Part shown: positions 17,916 to 24,677 of the stretch, one piece after another
Numbering within the stretch: position 1 is the first letter of the stretch
Layout: every line of letters starts with the position of its first letter
NCBI GenBank assembly: GCA_902384585.1
Contig: CABMCJ010000004.1
Span: 62,001-126,000, forward strand
Source: Candidatus Anstonella stagnisolia
GTDB taxonomy: Archaea; Micrarchaeota; Micrarchaeia; Anstonellales; Anstonellaceae
Direction of reading: 5' to 3'
DNA length: 64,000 nt
Notes under the pieces: generated by a model
Seen by the model: only the letters and a program-made list of their open reading frames with translations
The model's database searches: none
Told to the model about the DNA's origin: nothing
Position numbers and translations under genes: made by a program

Positions 17916-18470
17916 ATGGCGAACTGCTCCCGTTGCGGCTCAATGCTTCCAGAATATTCCGCCGGCGGACTGTGCCCTTCCTGCTCTTCCCTTGCTGATG
18001 CCGACAACGTGCAATGCCAGCGCTGCGGCATGTACCTTCCCTCGCACGAGCTCAAGATGCTCAATTCGCGCCTTTATTGTGCCTACTGCGCAATGGACGT
18101 GCAGGACGAGATTGAACGGCAGAGGAAAATCGCAGAGCATCCAGCGGCACCAGACCAGCCGCAGAAAAAAACCACTGCGCCTTCTTCGGATTCCCCATCG
18201 CACGGAGGCCCAGCCTCCCCTCTTGGCGAGATTGCAACGCCTGTTTCGGCTTCCCAGGGCGAGCCTCTTGCGCAACACGCATCAACTGAAAGCGGAACTT
18301 GCGAGCGCTGCGGCGTAAGCGCTCTGCAGCTTTACCAATACAAGGGGAGGAAACTCTGCGCTTCCTGCACAAAAGAAGAGGGCGGCAGCATAGAGCCTGC
18401 AAAAAGCTTTTTCCACAAGATGCATGAATACGTCGCAAAATTGCTGCTTTTCAAAAATAAGAAGAACTAA
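17916..18470 (+). CDS. three-zinc-ribbon protein with disordered linker
   Basis: This 184-aa protein contains three CxxC...CxxC zinc ribbons: CSRCG/CPSC at residues about 4-23, CQRCG/CAYC at about 34-58 and CERCG/CASC at about 129-150. A Pro/Ser/Gln-rich linker (about 75-125) separates the second and third, and a basic-hydrophobic helix ends the protein (YVAKLLLFKNKKN). A TATA-like TTCTTAAAC centred 25 nt before the ATG suggests a leaderless mRNA. It has no enzymatic motif; such proteins often bridge other proteins or bind nucleic acid. Family not recognised. Confidence 0.75.
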   Translation: MANCSRCGSMLPEYSAGGLCPSCSSLADADNVQCQRCGMYLPSHELKMLNSRLYCAYCAMDVQDEIERQRKIAEHPAAPDQPQKKTTAPSSDSPSHGGPASPLGEIATPVSASQGEPLAQHASTESGTCERCGVSALQLYQYKGRKLCASCTKEEGGSIEPAKSFFHKMHEYVAKLLLFKNKKN

Positions 18471-18472
18471 TC

Positions 18473-18509
18473 GCCTGCTTTTTCCCAAAATGCCTGCTTT
18501 TTCCCAAAA
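18473..18509 (+). repeat. tandem 19-bp duplication containing T-tracts
   Basis: GCCTGCTTTTTCCCAAAA occurs twice in tandem (18473-18490 and 18492-18509) just after the stop of the zinc-ribbon gene and before the convergent rnp2 end. The T-runs resemble archaeal terminators, so the duplication may be a doubled terminator. Confidence 0.6.
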
Positions 18510-18540
18510 GCAATTTTCCCTGCGCCGCGCAAAAAGGCGC

Positions 18541-18864
18541 TTACTTGCTTTTCCTCAAAAGTGACGCAACAGTCCCGCTTGACCGCACGCATTCAAGGCG
18601 CGCCTCCTTTCCAGCGATTGAATTCACAAGCGAGAGGCACACCACCATCCTCTCAAGCAAATCCCGCTGCACCCTCACAATCCCCATCCTTTTCGAATAT
18701 TCAAAATGCACGAGCTTGAAAGCCGCTTTTGACATTCCGCTTTCCCCGAAAAATCCCAGCACGTTCTCGTGCACGCAGTTGCGGATTTCGCTCTCGGAAA
18801 CAATTGCATTTCCAATAACACGGAAGTGCACGTACCTTTTTTTGAAGCGTTCTGTTGCCTTCAT
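18541..18864 (-). CDS. rnp2: ribonuclease P protein component 2 (Pop5)
   Basis: This 107-aa protein is the archaeal Pop5 homologue, a subunit of RNase P that helps the catalytic RNA remove 5' leaders from pre-tRNAs. Family marks are the opening RYVHFRVIG strand, the NVLGFFGESGMSKAAFKLVHF core, the RMGIVRVQRDLLERM strand-helix and the closing VRSSGTVASL. Length is within the usual range. Its start overlaps the stop of the upstream gene by four bases, giving the L15e-rnp3-rnp2 order that is widely conserved in archaea. Confidence 0.9.
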   Translation of the reverse strand: MKATERFKKRYVHFRVIGNAIVSESEIRNCVHENVLGFFGESGMSKAAFKLVHFEYSKRMGIVRVQRDLLERMVVCLSLVNSIAGKEARLECVRSSGTVASLLRKSK

Positions 18865-19307
18865 TGCATCCCCTTTAGCTTTTCTTCCAGCATCCCAAGA
18901 GATTTCTTTGCCTCTTTCCGGTCCATTCCCAAATACATTGCAAAAACAAGCCTCTCATGCGGGTTTCTAATTTCGTATTCCTTGTACGCAAGAGAGCACA
19001 CGTACACATTCGTGCCGTATTTCTTGCACATTCCAAGCAGTATCCTCATTTTTGAAATAAGTATCGCGCGCTTTATGCCAGAAAGCTTTGCAACGTCGCA
19101 CATTGAGAATACGATTGCGCAGCCGCTCTGCGCTGCCGCGCTCACATAGCTTTCCTGCGCATCATACGTAGGAACATAAAGAAGCGAGCACTTTCGTGCA
19201 GCGCCCATCAATTCCTTTGGGTTAATGGAAGAAGAAAAAAAGTTCTTGGGCAGCTTGCCTACCCACACAGAATGTGCATCAAGGATGTTCTCTCTCTGCA
19301 AATCCAT
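18861..19307 (-). CDS. rnp3: ribonuclease P protein component 3 (Rpp30-like), short
   Basis: This 148-aa protein lies between L15e and Pop5, the position of Rpp30 in many archaea. The C-terminal half resembles Rpp30: MRILLGMCKKYGTNVYVCS, then YEIRNPHERLVFAMYLGMD and the EAKKSLGMLEE helix. Typical Rpp30 proteins are a PHP-like barrel of about 200-240 residues, so roughly the first quarter of the barrel appears reduced. The N-terminus (MDLQRENILDAHSVW) gives no obvious upstream extension. I infer a reduced Rpp30; context carries as much weight as sequence here. Confidence 0.7.
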   Translation of the reverse strand: MDLQRENILDAHSVWVGKLPKNFFSSSINPKELMGAARKCSLLYVPTYDAQESYVSAAAQSGCAIVFSMCDVAKLSGIKRAILISKMRILLGMCKKYGTNVYVCSLAYKEYEIRNPHERLVFAMYLGMDRKEAKKSLGMLEEKLKGMQ

Positions 19308-19348
19308 TTATGCGCCTCTGCCTGTGCTGCAAGCTGCTCATTTCTTAC

Positions 19349-19828
19349 TTAGAGGTTCCTGTGCTTTCGTGCCTGGTGTGTCAAGCCCCTAAACGCCCTG
19401 CCTTTTTGCAAGTCCGTCTCGCACATCATCCTGTCCACAAGTATTACCTCGAAGAATTTTGTTGTGCTGTTCTCGCCAACCCAGTAGGAGTTCAGAACTT
19501 CCATGTTGGTGAATTTGCGCGCAACCCTCTCCTGCGCAATGTGCTGCAAAGATTTTGCAGGCGAAACGTAAGCATAATTCTTCCCGGGTTTCCTTCCACC
19601 CCATGGGTGGGGCCTTTTCCTCGCGCCGCGCCCTGTCTTTACCCTTACAACTGCGAATCCCCTCTTTGCCTTGTAACCGAGAGTGCGTGCCCTTACAAGG
19701 TTAGTGGGCCTTTCCAGCCTTACAATTGCGGCCTCTTTGTTCCACGCCGCAATGCGCGCGCGGTAAATCGGGCTGCGCTCTTTGTATTCCTTTTGGAAGT
19801 TTTCCTTCACGTATTTGTACATTCCCAT
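19349..19828 (-). CDS. rpl15e: large ribosomal subunit protein eL15 (L15e)
   Basis: This 159-aa protein is the archaeal/eukaryotic L15e of the large subunit. I begin it at MGMYKYVKENFQKEY because GGTGA lies five bases upstream; the ORF track adds nine residues. Recognisable segments are LVRARTLGYKAKRGFAVVRV, the basic RKRPHPWGGRKP loop and the C-terminal RAFRGLTHQARKHRNL. It is the first gene of the L15e-rnp3-rnp2 unit; a TATTTAAC box on the minus strand near 19914 could drive it with a leader of about 60 nt. Confidence 0.95.
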   Translation of the reverse strand: MGMYKYVKENFQKEYKERSPIYRARIAAWNKEAAIVRLERPTNLVRARTLGYKAKRGFAVVRVKTGRGARKRPHPWGGRKPGKNYAYVSPAKSLQHIAQERVARKFTNMEVLNSYWVGENSTTKFFEVILVDRMMCETDLQKGRAFRGLTHQARKHRNL

Positions 19829-19946
19829 TTTTTCACCGTTTTGTTCTATATTCACAATTGCCTTTTTCAGGTAACGAGCCCCACATCAAAAGCAACAATA
19901 GAAAAGTAAGTTAAATATGGCAATTAACGCTAATAAAGGTTTCCCT

Positions 19947-20081
19947 GAACGACCACGGGTGCGCGGAAGCCTCTGCCTTGGGGCAACTGAGGAGCGCACC
20001 CGCACAGGAAACGCTGTGGCTTCCGCCTGAAGCCCTTGCCTCATCGTAACGGAAGCCACGGGCTTCAGCCCGTGGTCGTTC
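19947..20081. repeat. 135-bp palindromic element: IS200/IS605-type MITE or structured RNA candidate
   Basis: The element is bounded by a perfect 13-bp inverted repeat (GAACGACCACGGG at 19947-19959 and CCCGTGGTCGTTC at 20069-20081). Inside are an 8-bp hairpin with a TTCA loop (CCACGGGC/GCCCGTGG, 20056-20075) and two further perfect pairings, CGGGTGCGC with GCGCACCCG and GCGGAAGCC with GGCTTCCGC, some of which compete. It starts right after the stop of the 307-aa gene and ends at the L15e promoter region. It has no ORF. Terminal hairpins of this CCACGGGC-loop-GCCCGTGG kind occur at ends of IS200/IS605-type elements, but a structured 3'-UTR is equally possible. Confidence 0.6.
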
Positions 20082-20083
20082 AC

Positions 20084-21007
20084 CTATGCGTTTGCGCTCA
20101 GGTAAAACGTGTGCGGCTTGTACACAATCGCATCTCCTGTGATAACGCGCTCACCTGCAACGACTTTTATCTTTATTCCATCAGGAGTGGGAATTGTCTC
20201 AAAGCTCGCTGCAATGGAGGAGTTGCTCCCTGAAAGCTTTTTCAGGCGCGCGCAAAGCGGAGTGTTTGCGAGCATCCCCTCAAGCGCATGGTGCGTGAGC
20301 TCGTCAATTCCGATTGCATCGTGCACGAACCCATTTGAGCTTTTCACTGTAAAATGCTTTGAATCTATAATGAGCTTCCCATGCCCGCTTTTTGCAAGAA
20401 GCGAATAAAGGTGCTCCCTTCTCTCCCCTATTTGTGCAGCCATCCTTTGCTTTGCGGCATTCTTTGAGGCATCCGCAACCCCTTCTTTTATCCCCTTTAC
20501 CCTTAGTTTTATTTTTGCAAGCCGCTTGTGCAGCCTTCCGGTATTTTTCCCATAGAGCATCCTGTGCAATTTCTTTATTATTGTGCGGCAGCCTGCAACT
20601 TTTTCCCTAAATGCCCTCTGTGAGGTTGCTGCCATTCCCCGCGAATAAGAAGTTTTCACCTGCTCCCGAAGGAAAAGAAGGTTTCCCTTTAGGCCCTCAA
20701 ACCCTTCTGCCCATTCATCCTGCTTCTCATGCACGTATGCATCGGGAAGAAGCTCGTTTGCCTCCTTGAGTTCGTCTTCGAGCCTGTCCGCTACAACAAG
20801 AATCTCATTAAGCGCAAATTCGTCGTGGCGGGAGGGCAGCATTAATGCTTCGCACTTTCCCTCAAGGTGCGTTATCCTCTCCTCAACTGCAGCCGGATGC
20901 TTTGCATTCTCAAGCCGGTTCAGGAACGCTTCAAGCAGGTCGTTGGTTTCCTTTTCAAGCGAGCTAAGCATTCCTGCATAAAGCTCGCCCTTCGCAGTTG
21001 CTTTCAT
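20084..21007 (-). CDS. conserved-looking helical protein of unknown function
   Basis: This 307-aa soluble protein has a long helical N-terminal part (residues about 1-215, Leu/Glu/Lys/Arg-rich with heptad-like stretches such as LLEAFLNRLENAKH and IIKKLHRMLYGKN) and a smaller mixed C-terminal domain with strands (KLIIDSKHFTVKS, GIKIKVVAGERVITGDAIVY). No signal peptide, membrane helix or catalytic motif is seen. It is 25 nt after the acyltransferase gene on the same strand and is followed by the palindromic element. I do not recognise the family. Confidence 0.7.
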   Translation of the reverse strand: MKATAKGELYAGMLSSLEKETNDLLEAFLNRLENAKHPAAVEERITHLEGKCEALMLPSRHDEFALNEILVVADRLEDELKEANELLPDAYVHEKQDEWAEGFEGLKGNLLFLREQVKTSYSRGMAATSQRAFREKVAGCRTIIKKLHRMLYGKNTGRLHKRLAKIKLRVKGIKEGVADASKNAAKQRMAAQIGERREHLYSLLAKSGHGKLIIDSKHFTVKSSNGFVHDAIGIDELTHHALEGMLANTPLCARLKKLSGSNSSIAASFETIPTPDGIKIKVVAGERVITGDAIVYKPHTFYLSANA

Positions 21008-21032
21008 GGCAAAATTTCCAGCCCTTTGTTTA

Positions 21033-22193
21033 TTAAGCTTGTGCCTTTGCCCCTCTTAGGATGCCAAAGAGCTTTCCTGCAATTCTTGAGATTGCAATCC
21101 CGGCTGCAAGCGCGCACGCAGTAATCGCAAGAAGCCCGGCTGCCCCGAACCCAAACCAAGCATTTCCAACTGCATAAGCGGATGCGCCTGGTGCAAGCCC
21201 GGCATTCCCTGCCGCATAGCCAAGCGCGCCTGATGCAAGCCCGATGCTTGCAACCGCATAAACCACCGGCGCATGGAAAAGGTATATCGCATAACTGTTT
21301 TCGCCGCACATCCTTGCAAGCGAAATTGCATATCCGCCAAACGGAATCCTCTCCAGGGCTGCAAAAGCCGCAAACGCAAGCAGCAAAACCCCAAGCGGGT
21401 AGGAATAAATATACGCAAGATAGAGCTGCGTTTTTGCAGCCAAAAGCAGAATGCACATTGCTGCAAGCGCGGCAAGCCTTTCAATAGAAAGCATTTTAGC
21501 CCCGTATTTCAAGTGCGCAAGGTGCATCCCTACTGCAAAGAAGAAGAAATACCTTCCGAAGAACGCAAGGGAAACAGGGTCCGCATTCCATGCGCCAATC
21601 TGAACGCTGTCATCGGCCCATTTTGCACCCATGCTGAATGCAAGCGCAATGCACAGGAAAAGCCACGGGGGCATTTTCTGCTGCATTTTCCTAAAAAGCG
21701 GATAGAGGATGTAAAGCTGGAGTATCAAAGGTATGAAATAGAGATTGCCCCCGTTGAACTTTCCAAGCGCAACATCAAGCGCAATTTCCTGCGCGGGAGG
21801 CGCGTACCCGTTTTGCATAACCGCAATTGCGACCTGCAATGCGGCGTACAACAAATACGGCAATACAATGCGCACAAGCACTCCCTTGTAATATTTGCCC
21901 TCGTTCCCTTCCTGCGCATATTTCCTTGCAAGCAGATAACCGGTGCTCAGGATAAAGAGCGGGACTGCGAACCACAAATAATCCTTGAGCCACAAATATT
22001 GCGGGGCAAAATCAACCGCATGCAAAAGCACCACCGCAACAATGCTCACTCCCTTTAGGAAATCAATGAAAACAAGGCGCCCCTTCACAGGCTGCGGATT
22101 TTTCTCCCAAAAAGGCGAAAGAAGCCTTGCGCACAAATAGAAAAACAGCATTCCGGCAGCAGCATTAAGCAAAAGTACTGGTGCAATTAGCAT
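21033..22193 (-). CDS. acyltransferase 3 (OafA/NolL-type) membrane protein
   Basis: This 386-aa protein has about ten membrane helices and the features of the acyltransferase-3 family, which moves acetyl or other acyl groups onto surface glycans or lipids. After the first helix it reads FIDFLKGVSIVAVVLLHAVDF, with the conserved His, then FAVPLFILSTGYLLARKY with the G[YF]L motif, and near the end NSYAIYLFHAPVVYAV. The final 60 residues include an Ala/Gly-rich stretch repeating SAYAVGNA-like words. The substrate cannot be read from sequence. It is upstream of the 307-aa helical protein in a probable two-gene unit. Confidence 0.85.
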   Translation of the reverse strand: MLIAPVLLLNAAAGMLFFYLCARLLSPFWEKNPQPVKGRLVFIDFLKGVSIVAVVLLHAVDFAPQYLWLKDYLWFAVPLFILSTGYLLARKYAQEGNEGKYYKGVLVRIVLPYLLYAALQVAIAVMQNGYAPPAQEIALDVALGKFNGGNLYFIPLILQLYILYPLFRKMQQKMPPWLFLCIALAFSMGAKWADDSVQIGAWNADPVSLAFFGRYFFFFAVGMHLAHLKYGAKMLSIERLAALAAMCILLLAAKTQLYLAYIYSYPLGVLLLAFAAFAALERIPFGGYAISLARMCGENSYAIYLFHAPVVYAVASIGLASGALGYAAGNAGLAPGASAYAVGNAWFGFGAAGLLAITACALAAGIAISRIAGKLFGILRGAKAQA

Positions 22194-22244
22194 TTGCCTG
22201 CCTCTTCACTGAACTCCCTTGATTGGCGCAAGCTCTTCAACCGC

Positions 22245-23672
22245 TTACCCTTTCACGACACCAATGGGTACGAGCCGTGCAACAATGCCTGAAATTCCTG
22301 CCGCCTCCACGCTCTTCACGACATCATCCACGTTCTTGTAAGCCTCAGGCGCCTCTTCTGCAATAAGTTCGGGTTCGGTTGCCTTCACTATGATGCTCCT
22401 GCTCAAAAGCCTTGCCTGCACATCTGCCCCTTTCCAGGAGCGCACTGCGTTTGAGCGGCTCATCACGCGCCCAGCCCCATGGCACGTGCTTCCAAATGTC
22501 TGGTTCATTCCTTCCTGCTTCCCAACAAGTACATAAGAGGCAGTCCCCATGCTTCCAGGTATCAAAACAGGCTGCCCGACTTCCCTATAAGCCTGCGGAA
22601 TTTCCTTTCTCCCAGGTGCAAATGCGCGCGTTGCGCCCTTGCGGTGCACGCACACGGTTTTTCTCTTGCCGTCTATCTCATGCTCCTCGAACTTTGCAAT
22701 ATTGTGGCACACGTCGTACACAAGCTTCATGTCGTCCATTGTGCTCTTTCCAAATACGCTACCAAAAGTTTCCCTTACCCAGTGCGTCATCACTTGGCGG
22801 TTGCAGAATGCGAAATTCACTGCGCATCTCATTGCCTTAAGGTAGTTGTCCGCCTCAGGCGAATTTATCGGGGCGCAGCAAAGCTCCCTGTCAGGGAGGT
22901 TTATGTGGTATTTGTGCGCTGCCTCCACCATTATGCGCAAATTATCGTCGCATACCTGGTGCCCGAACCCTCGCGAGCCAGTATGTATCATTATGCACGC
23001 ATTCCCTTTTTGCAGCCCGAAAACCTTTGCAACATCCTCATTTACAATCTCTTGCACTTCCTGTATCTCTACAAAATGGTTTCCTGCCCCAACAGTTCCA
23101 AACTGGGGCTTGCCCCTCTTTTTTGCCATTGGGGAAACAAGTGCCGGGTCTGCCCCATCTATACACCCATTTTCCTCGCAGTGTTTTGCATCTTCTGCAA
23201 ACCCGTATCCCTTTGCAATCGCCCAGTTTGCGCCTTCCGTAATCGCAGTGTCAAATTCCCGCTCTTCAAGCCTTAGCTTTCCCTTGCTGCCTACGCCTGA
23301 AGGCACATTTTTGAAAAGCAAATCCACAAGCTCGCGCAGCTTTCCCTTTACCTGCGCAATTGGAAGAGGCGTTGCGATTAAGCGCACGCCGCAATTTATG
23401 TCGTATCCCACCCCTCCTGGGGAAACTACGCCAGTTTCAGTATCAAAAGCAGCAACCCCGCCTATTGGGAAGCCGTACCCTTCGTGCCCGTCCGGCATCA
23501 CAAGTGCGTATTTCTGTATTCCCGGAAGTGCCGCAACGTTCCTCAGCTGCCCAAGGGTCCTGCCTCCCTCCATCGCCTTTGCAACGGACTCTATTCCGTA
23601 CACCCTTCCCGGAACGTTCATCGCGCCCTCTTTTGGGATTTCCCAAACTGCTTCGCTTATCTGTTTCAACAT
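22245..23672 (-). CDS. rtcB: RNA-splicing ligase RtcB
   Basis: This 475-aa protein joins 2',3'-cyclic phosphate and 5'-OH RNA ends in a GTP- and Mn-dependent reaction, the step that seals tRNA halves after intron removal. I start at MLKQISEAVWEIPKEG, with GGTGATT directly upstream; the longer ORF uses a TTG. Visible signatures are GGVGYDINCGVR, GNHFVEIQEV, HTGSRGFGHQVC, the RAFAPGRKEIP stretch and the guanylylated-His loop STCHGAGRVMSRS. The length is normal and there is no intein. It lies beside a tRNA-Arg gene, and an intron-bearing tRNA occurs 7 kb away. Confidence 0.95.
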   Translation of the reverse strand: MLKQISEAVWEIPKEGAMNVPGRVYGIESVAKAMEGGRTLGQLRNVAALPGIQKYALVMPDGHEGYGFPIGGVAAFDTETGVVSPGGVGYDINCGVRLIATPLPIAQVKGKLRELVDLLFKNVPSGVGSKGKLRLEEREFDTAITEGANWAIAKGYGFAEDAKHCEENGCIDGADPALVSPMAKKRGKPQFGTVGAGNHFVEIQEVQEIVNEDVAKVFGLQKGNACIMIHTGSRGFGHQVCDDNLRIMVEAAHKYHINLPDRELCCAPINSPEADNYLKAMRCAVNFAFCNRQVMTHWVRETFGSVFGKSTMDDMKLVYDVCHNIAKFEEHEIDGKRKTVCVHRKGATRAFAPGRKEIPQAYREVGQPVLIPGSMGTASYVLVGKQEGMNQTFGSTCHGAGRVMSRSNAVRSWKGADVQARLLSRSIIVKATEPELIAEEAPEAYKNVDDVVKSVEAAGISGIVARLVPIGVVKG

Positions 23673-23743
23673 AATCACCTTGAGAACCAAAACTCAGAGA
23701 AGACTATTTTAATGTTTGATTACTTAAATCTATCTCTATAGAA

Positions 23744-23815
23744 GCCCTCATAGTTTAACGGATAGAATGCTGGCCTCCGGAGCCGGTGATCGGAGTTCGA
23801 ATCTCCGTGAGGGCG
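23744..23815 (+). tRNA. tRNA-Arg (anticodon CCG), no intron
   Basis: The 72-nt gene folds as a full cloverleaf: acceptor GCCCTCA/TGAGGGC, D arm GTTT...GAAT, anticodon arm CTGGC-CTCCGGA-GCCGG with anticodon CCG, and T arm CGGAG-TTCGAAT-CTCCG. The discriminator is G and CCA is not encoded. It reads the Arg codon CGG. A TATA-like TACTTAAATC lies about 25 nt upstream. Confidence 0.93.
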
Positions 23816-23833
23816 TTTATTTTTTCTTTTTTC
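23816..23833 (+). terminator. T-rich terminator after tRNA-Arg(CCG)
   Basis: The tRNA is followed at once by GTTTATTTTTTCTTTTTT, a long T-tract typical of archaeal termination. It reaches the stop codon of the convergent Xre gene. Confidence 0.5.
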
Positions 23834-24020
23834 AAAAAATGAAAATATCCTCTATTTTTACCTTGAATACCTTCGCAACGTTGTGCGCAAGTTCCAGCGA
23901 GGGGTTGTATTTCCCCTGCTCAAGGAACACGATTGTTTCCCTGCGCACCCCGACTTTTTTCGCAAGCTCCTCCTGCGTAAGCCCAAGGCGCGCGCGGAAT
24001 TCCTTTATGCGGGTTTTCAT
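23832..24020 (-). CDS. Xre-family HTH regulator
   Basis: This 62-aa protein is a single helix-turn-helix domain of the Xre/Cro type, with the recognition core [22 protein letters not shown] and the trailing [22 protein letters not shown]. Small proteins of this form are commonly paired with a DUF2178-like membrane protein, as here, where the two genes overlap by four bases (ATGA). The perfect 22-bp palindrome upstream of the pair is the likely binding site, so autoregulation is probable. The signal sensed is not evident. Confidence 0.88.
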   Translation of the reverse strand: MKTRIKEFRARLGLTQEELAKKVGVRRETIVFLEQGKYNPSLELAHNVAKVFKVKIEDIFIF

Positions 24021-24583
24021 GCGTCTCCCTGCCTCTCAAGCCACCATTTTGCAACCATGTAGGTAACAATCATTTCAAAGAGCAGCAAGCCCGCAAAGCT
24101 TTCCATAGTGAATTTTGCCGCCCCTGTGCTGTCTGCCCAGAACAGTGCTGCAACAAATACGTAAGTGAGCCACCAGGAAGCCCCAAGCGCCCTATTGCTT
24201 ATCTTTATTGTCCTCTCGTCAGCAAGCACTTCGCCTTTCCTTGCGCGCCAGTACAAAAGCGCCCCGACTGCAAGCATCGCAGTCCCTACTGAAATTATCG
24301 TGCTTTTCACCATCTGGGTGAGTGGCATGTAAATCGCTGCAAAAATGCCTATCGTGAGTATTGCAATGCCCGCCATTATTGCCCATTTTCCCCGCGTAAT
24401 TGGCATCATTGCTTTTGCTTTCTTCTTTTTTGCCTTGCCCGGAAGAACGAGCCGCACTATTATCGCAAGTGCAGCGCCTCCGAAAACTCCAAGCACAGGA
24501 TTGTCAAATAGCATGAGCCCAAAGAGCAGCCCTATCACAACGCACGCAGCCATTGTGCCTTCAAGAAAATCTGTTTTGTCCAT
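24017..24583 (-). CDS. DUF2178-like membrane protein, partner of the Xre regulator
   Basis: This 188-aa protein has about five to six membrane helices in two blocks. The last block begins with the DUF2178-type segment [20 protein letters not shown], preceding two final helices. A Lys-rich loop ([13 protein letters not shown]) divides the halves. AGGAGGCGAT lies six to nine bases before the ATG, one of the best Shine-Dalgarno sites in the window. It is the first gene of the two-gene unit with the Xre protein, beneath a TATA box and a palindromic operator. Its role is unknown; such proteins are thought to modulate the regulator. Confidence 0.75.
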   Translation of the reverse strand: MDKTDFLEGTMAACVVIGLLFGLMLFDNPVLGVFGGAALAIIVRLVLPGKAKKKKAKAMMPITRGKWAIMAGIAILTIGIFAAIYMPLTQMVKSTIISVGTAMLAVGALLYWRARKGEVLADERTIKISNRALGASWWLTYVFVAALFWADSTGAAKFTMESFAGLLLFEMIVTYMVAKWWLERQGDA

Positions 24584-24612
24584 TCCAATCGCCTCCTGGT
24601 GGATATTTCAAA

Positions 24613-24634
24613 TATGTTAGATATATCTAACATA
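24613..24634. promoter_or_regulatory. perfect 22-bp palindromic operator of the Xre/DUF2178 unit
   Basis: TATGTTAGATATATCTAACATA is a perfect inverted repeat. A third half-site (AAATCTAACATTTT) follows near 24644-24657. The TATA box for the unit (GATTTATATATC on the minus strand, 24637-24648) lies just upstream, so the palindrome covers the expected transcription start, a repressor position. Confidence 0.75.
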
Positions 24635-24677
24635 AAGATATATAAATCTAACATTTTGGGCACATTTTTGGAAAAAA

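Noticed and set aside
17626-18318. 230-aa ORF across the intergenic region and zinc-ribbon gene
   Set aside because: Frame is the out-of-register reading of the zinc-ribbon gene; Cys/Phe/Pro/Arg-rich, no start signal. The Cys-x-x-Cys frame with TATA is preferred.
22479-23276. 265-aa ORF on the plus strand
   Set aside because: Antisense to rtcB; shadow frame.
22245-23672. intein in RtcB
   Set aside because: The protein is of normal intein-free length and motifs are contiguous.
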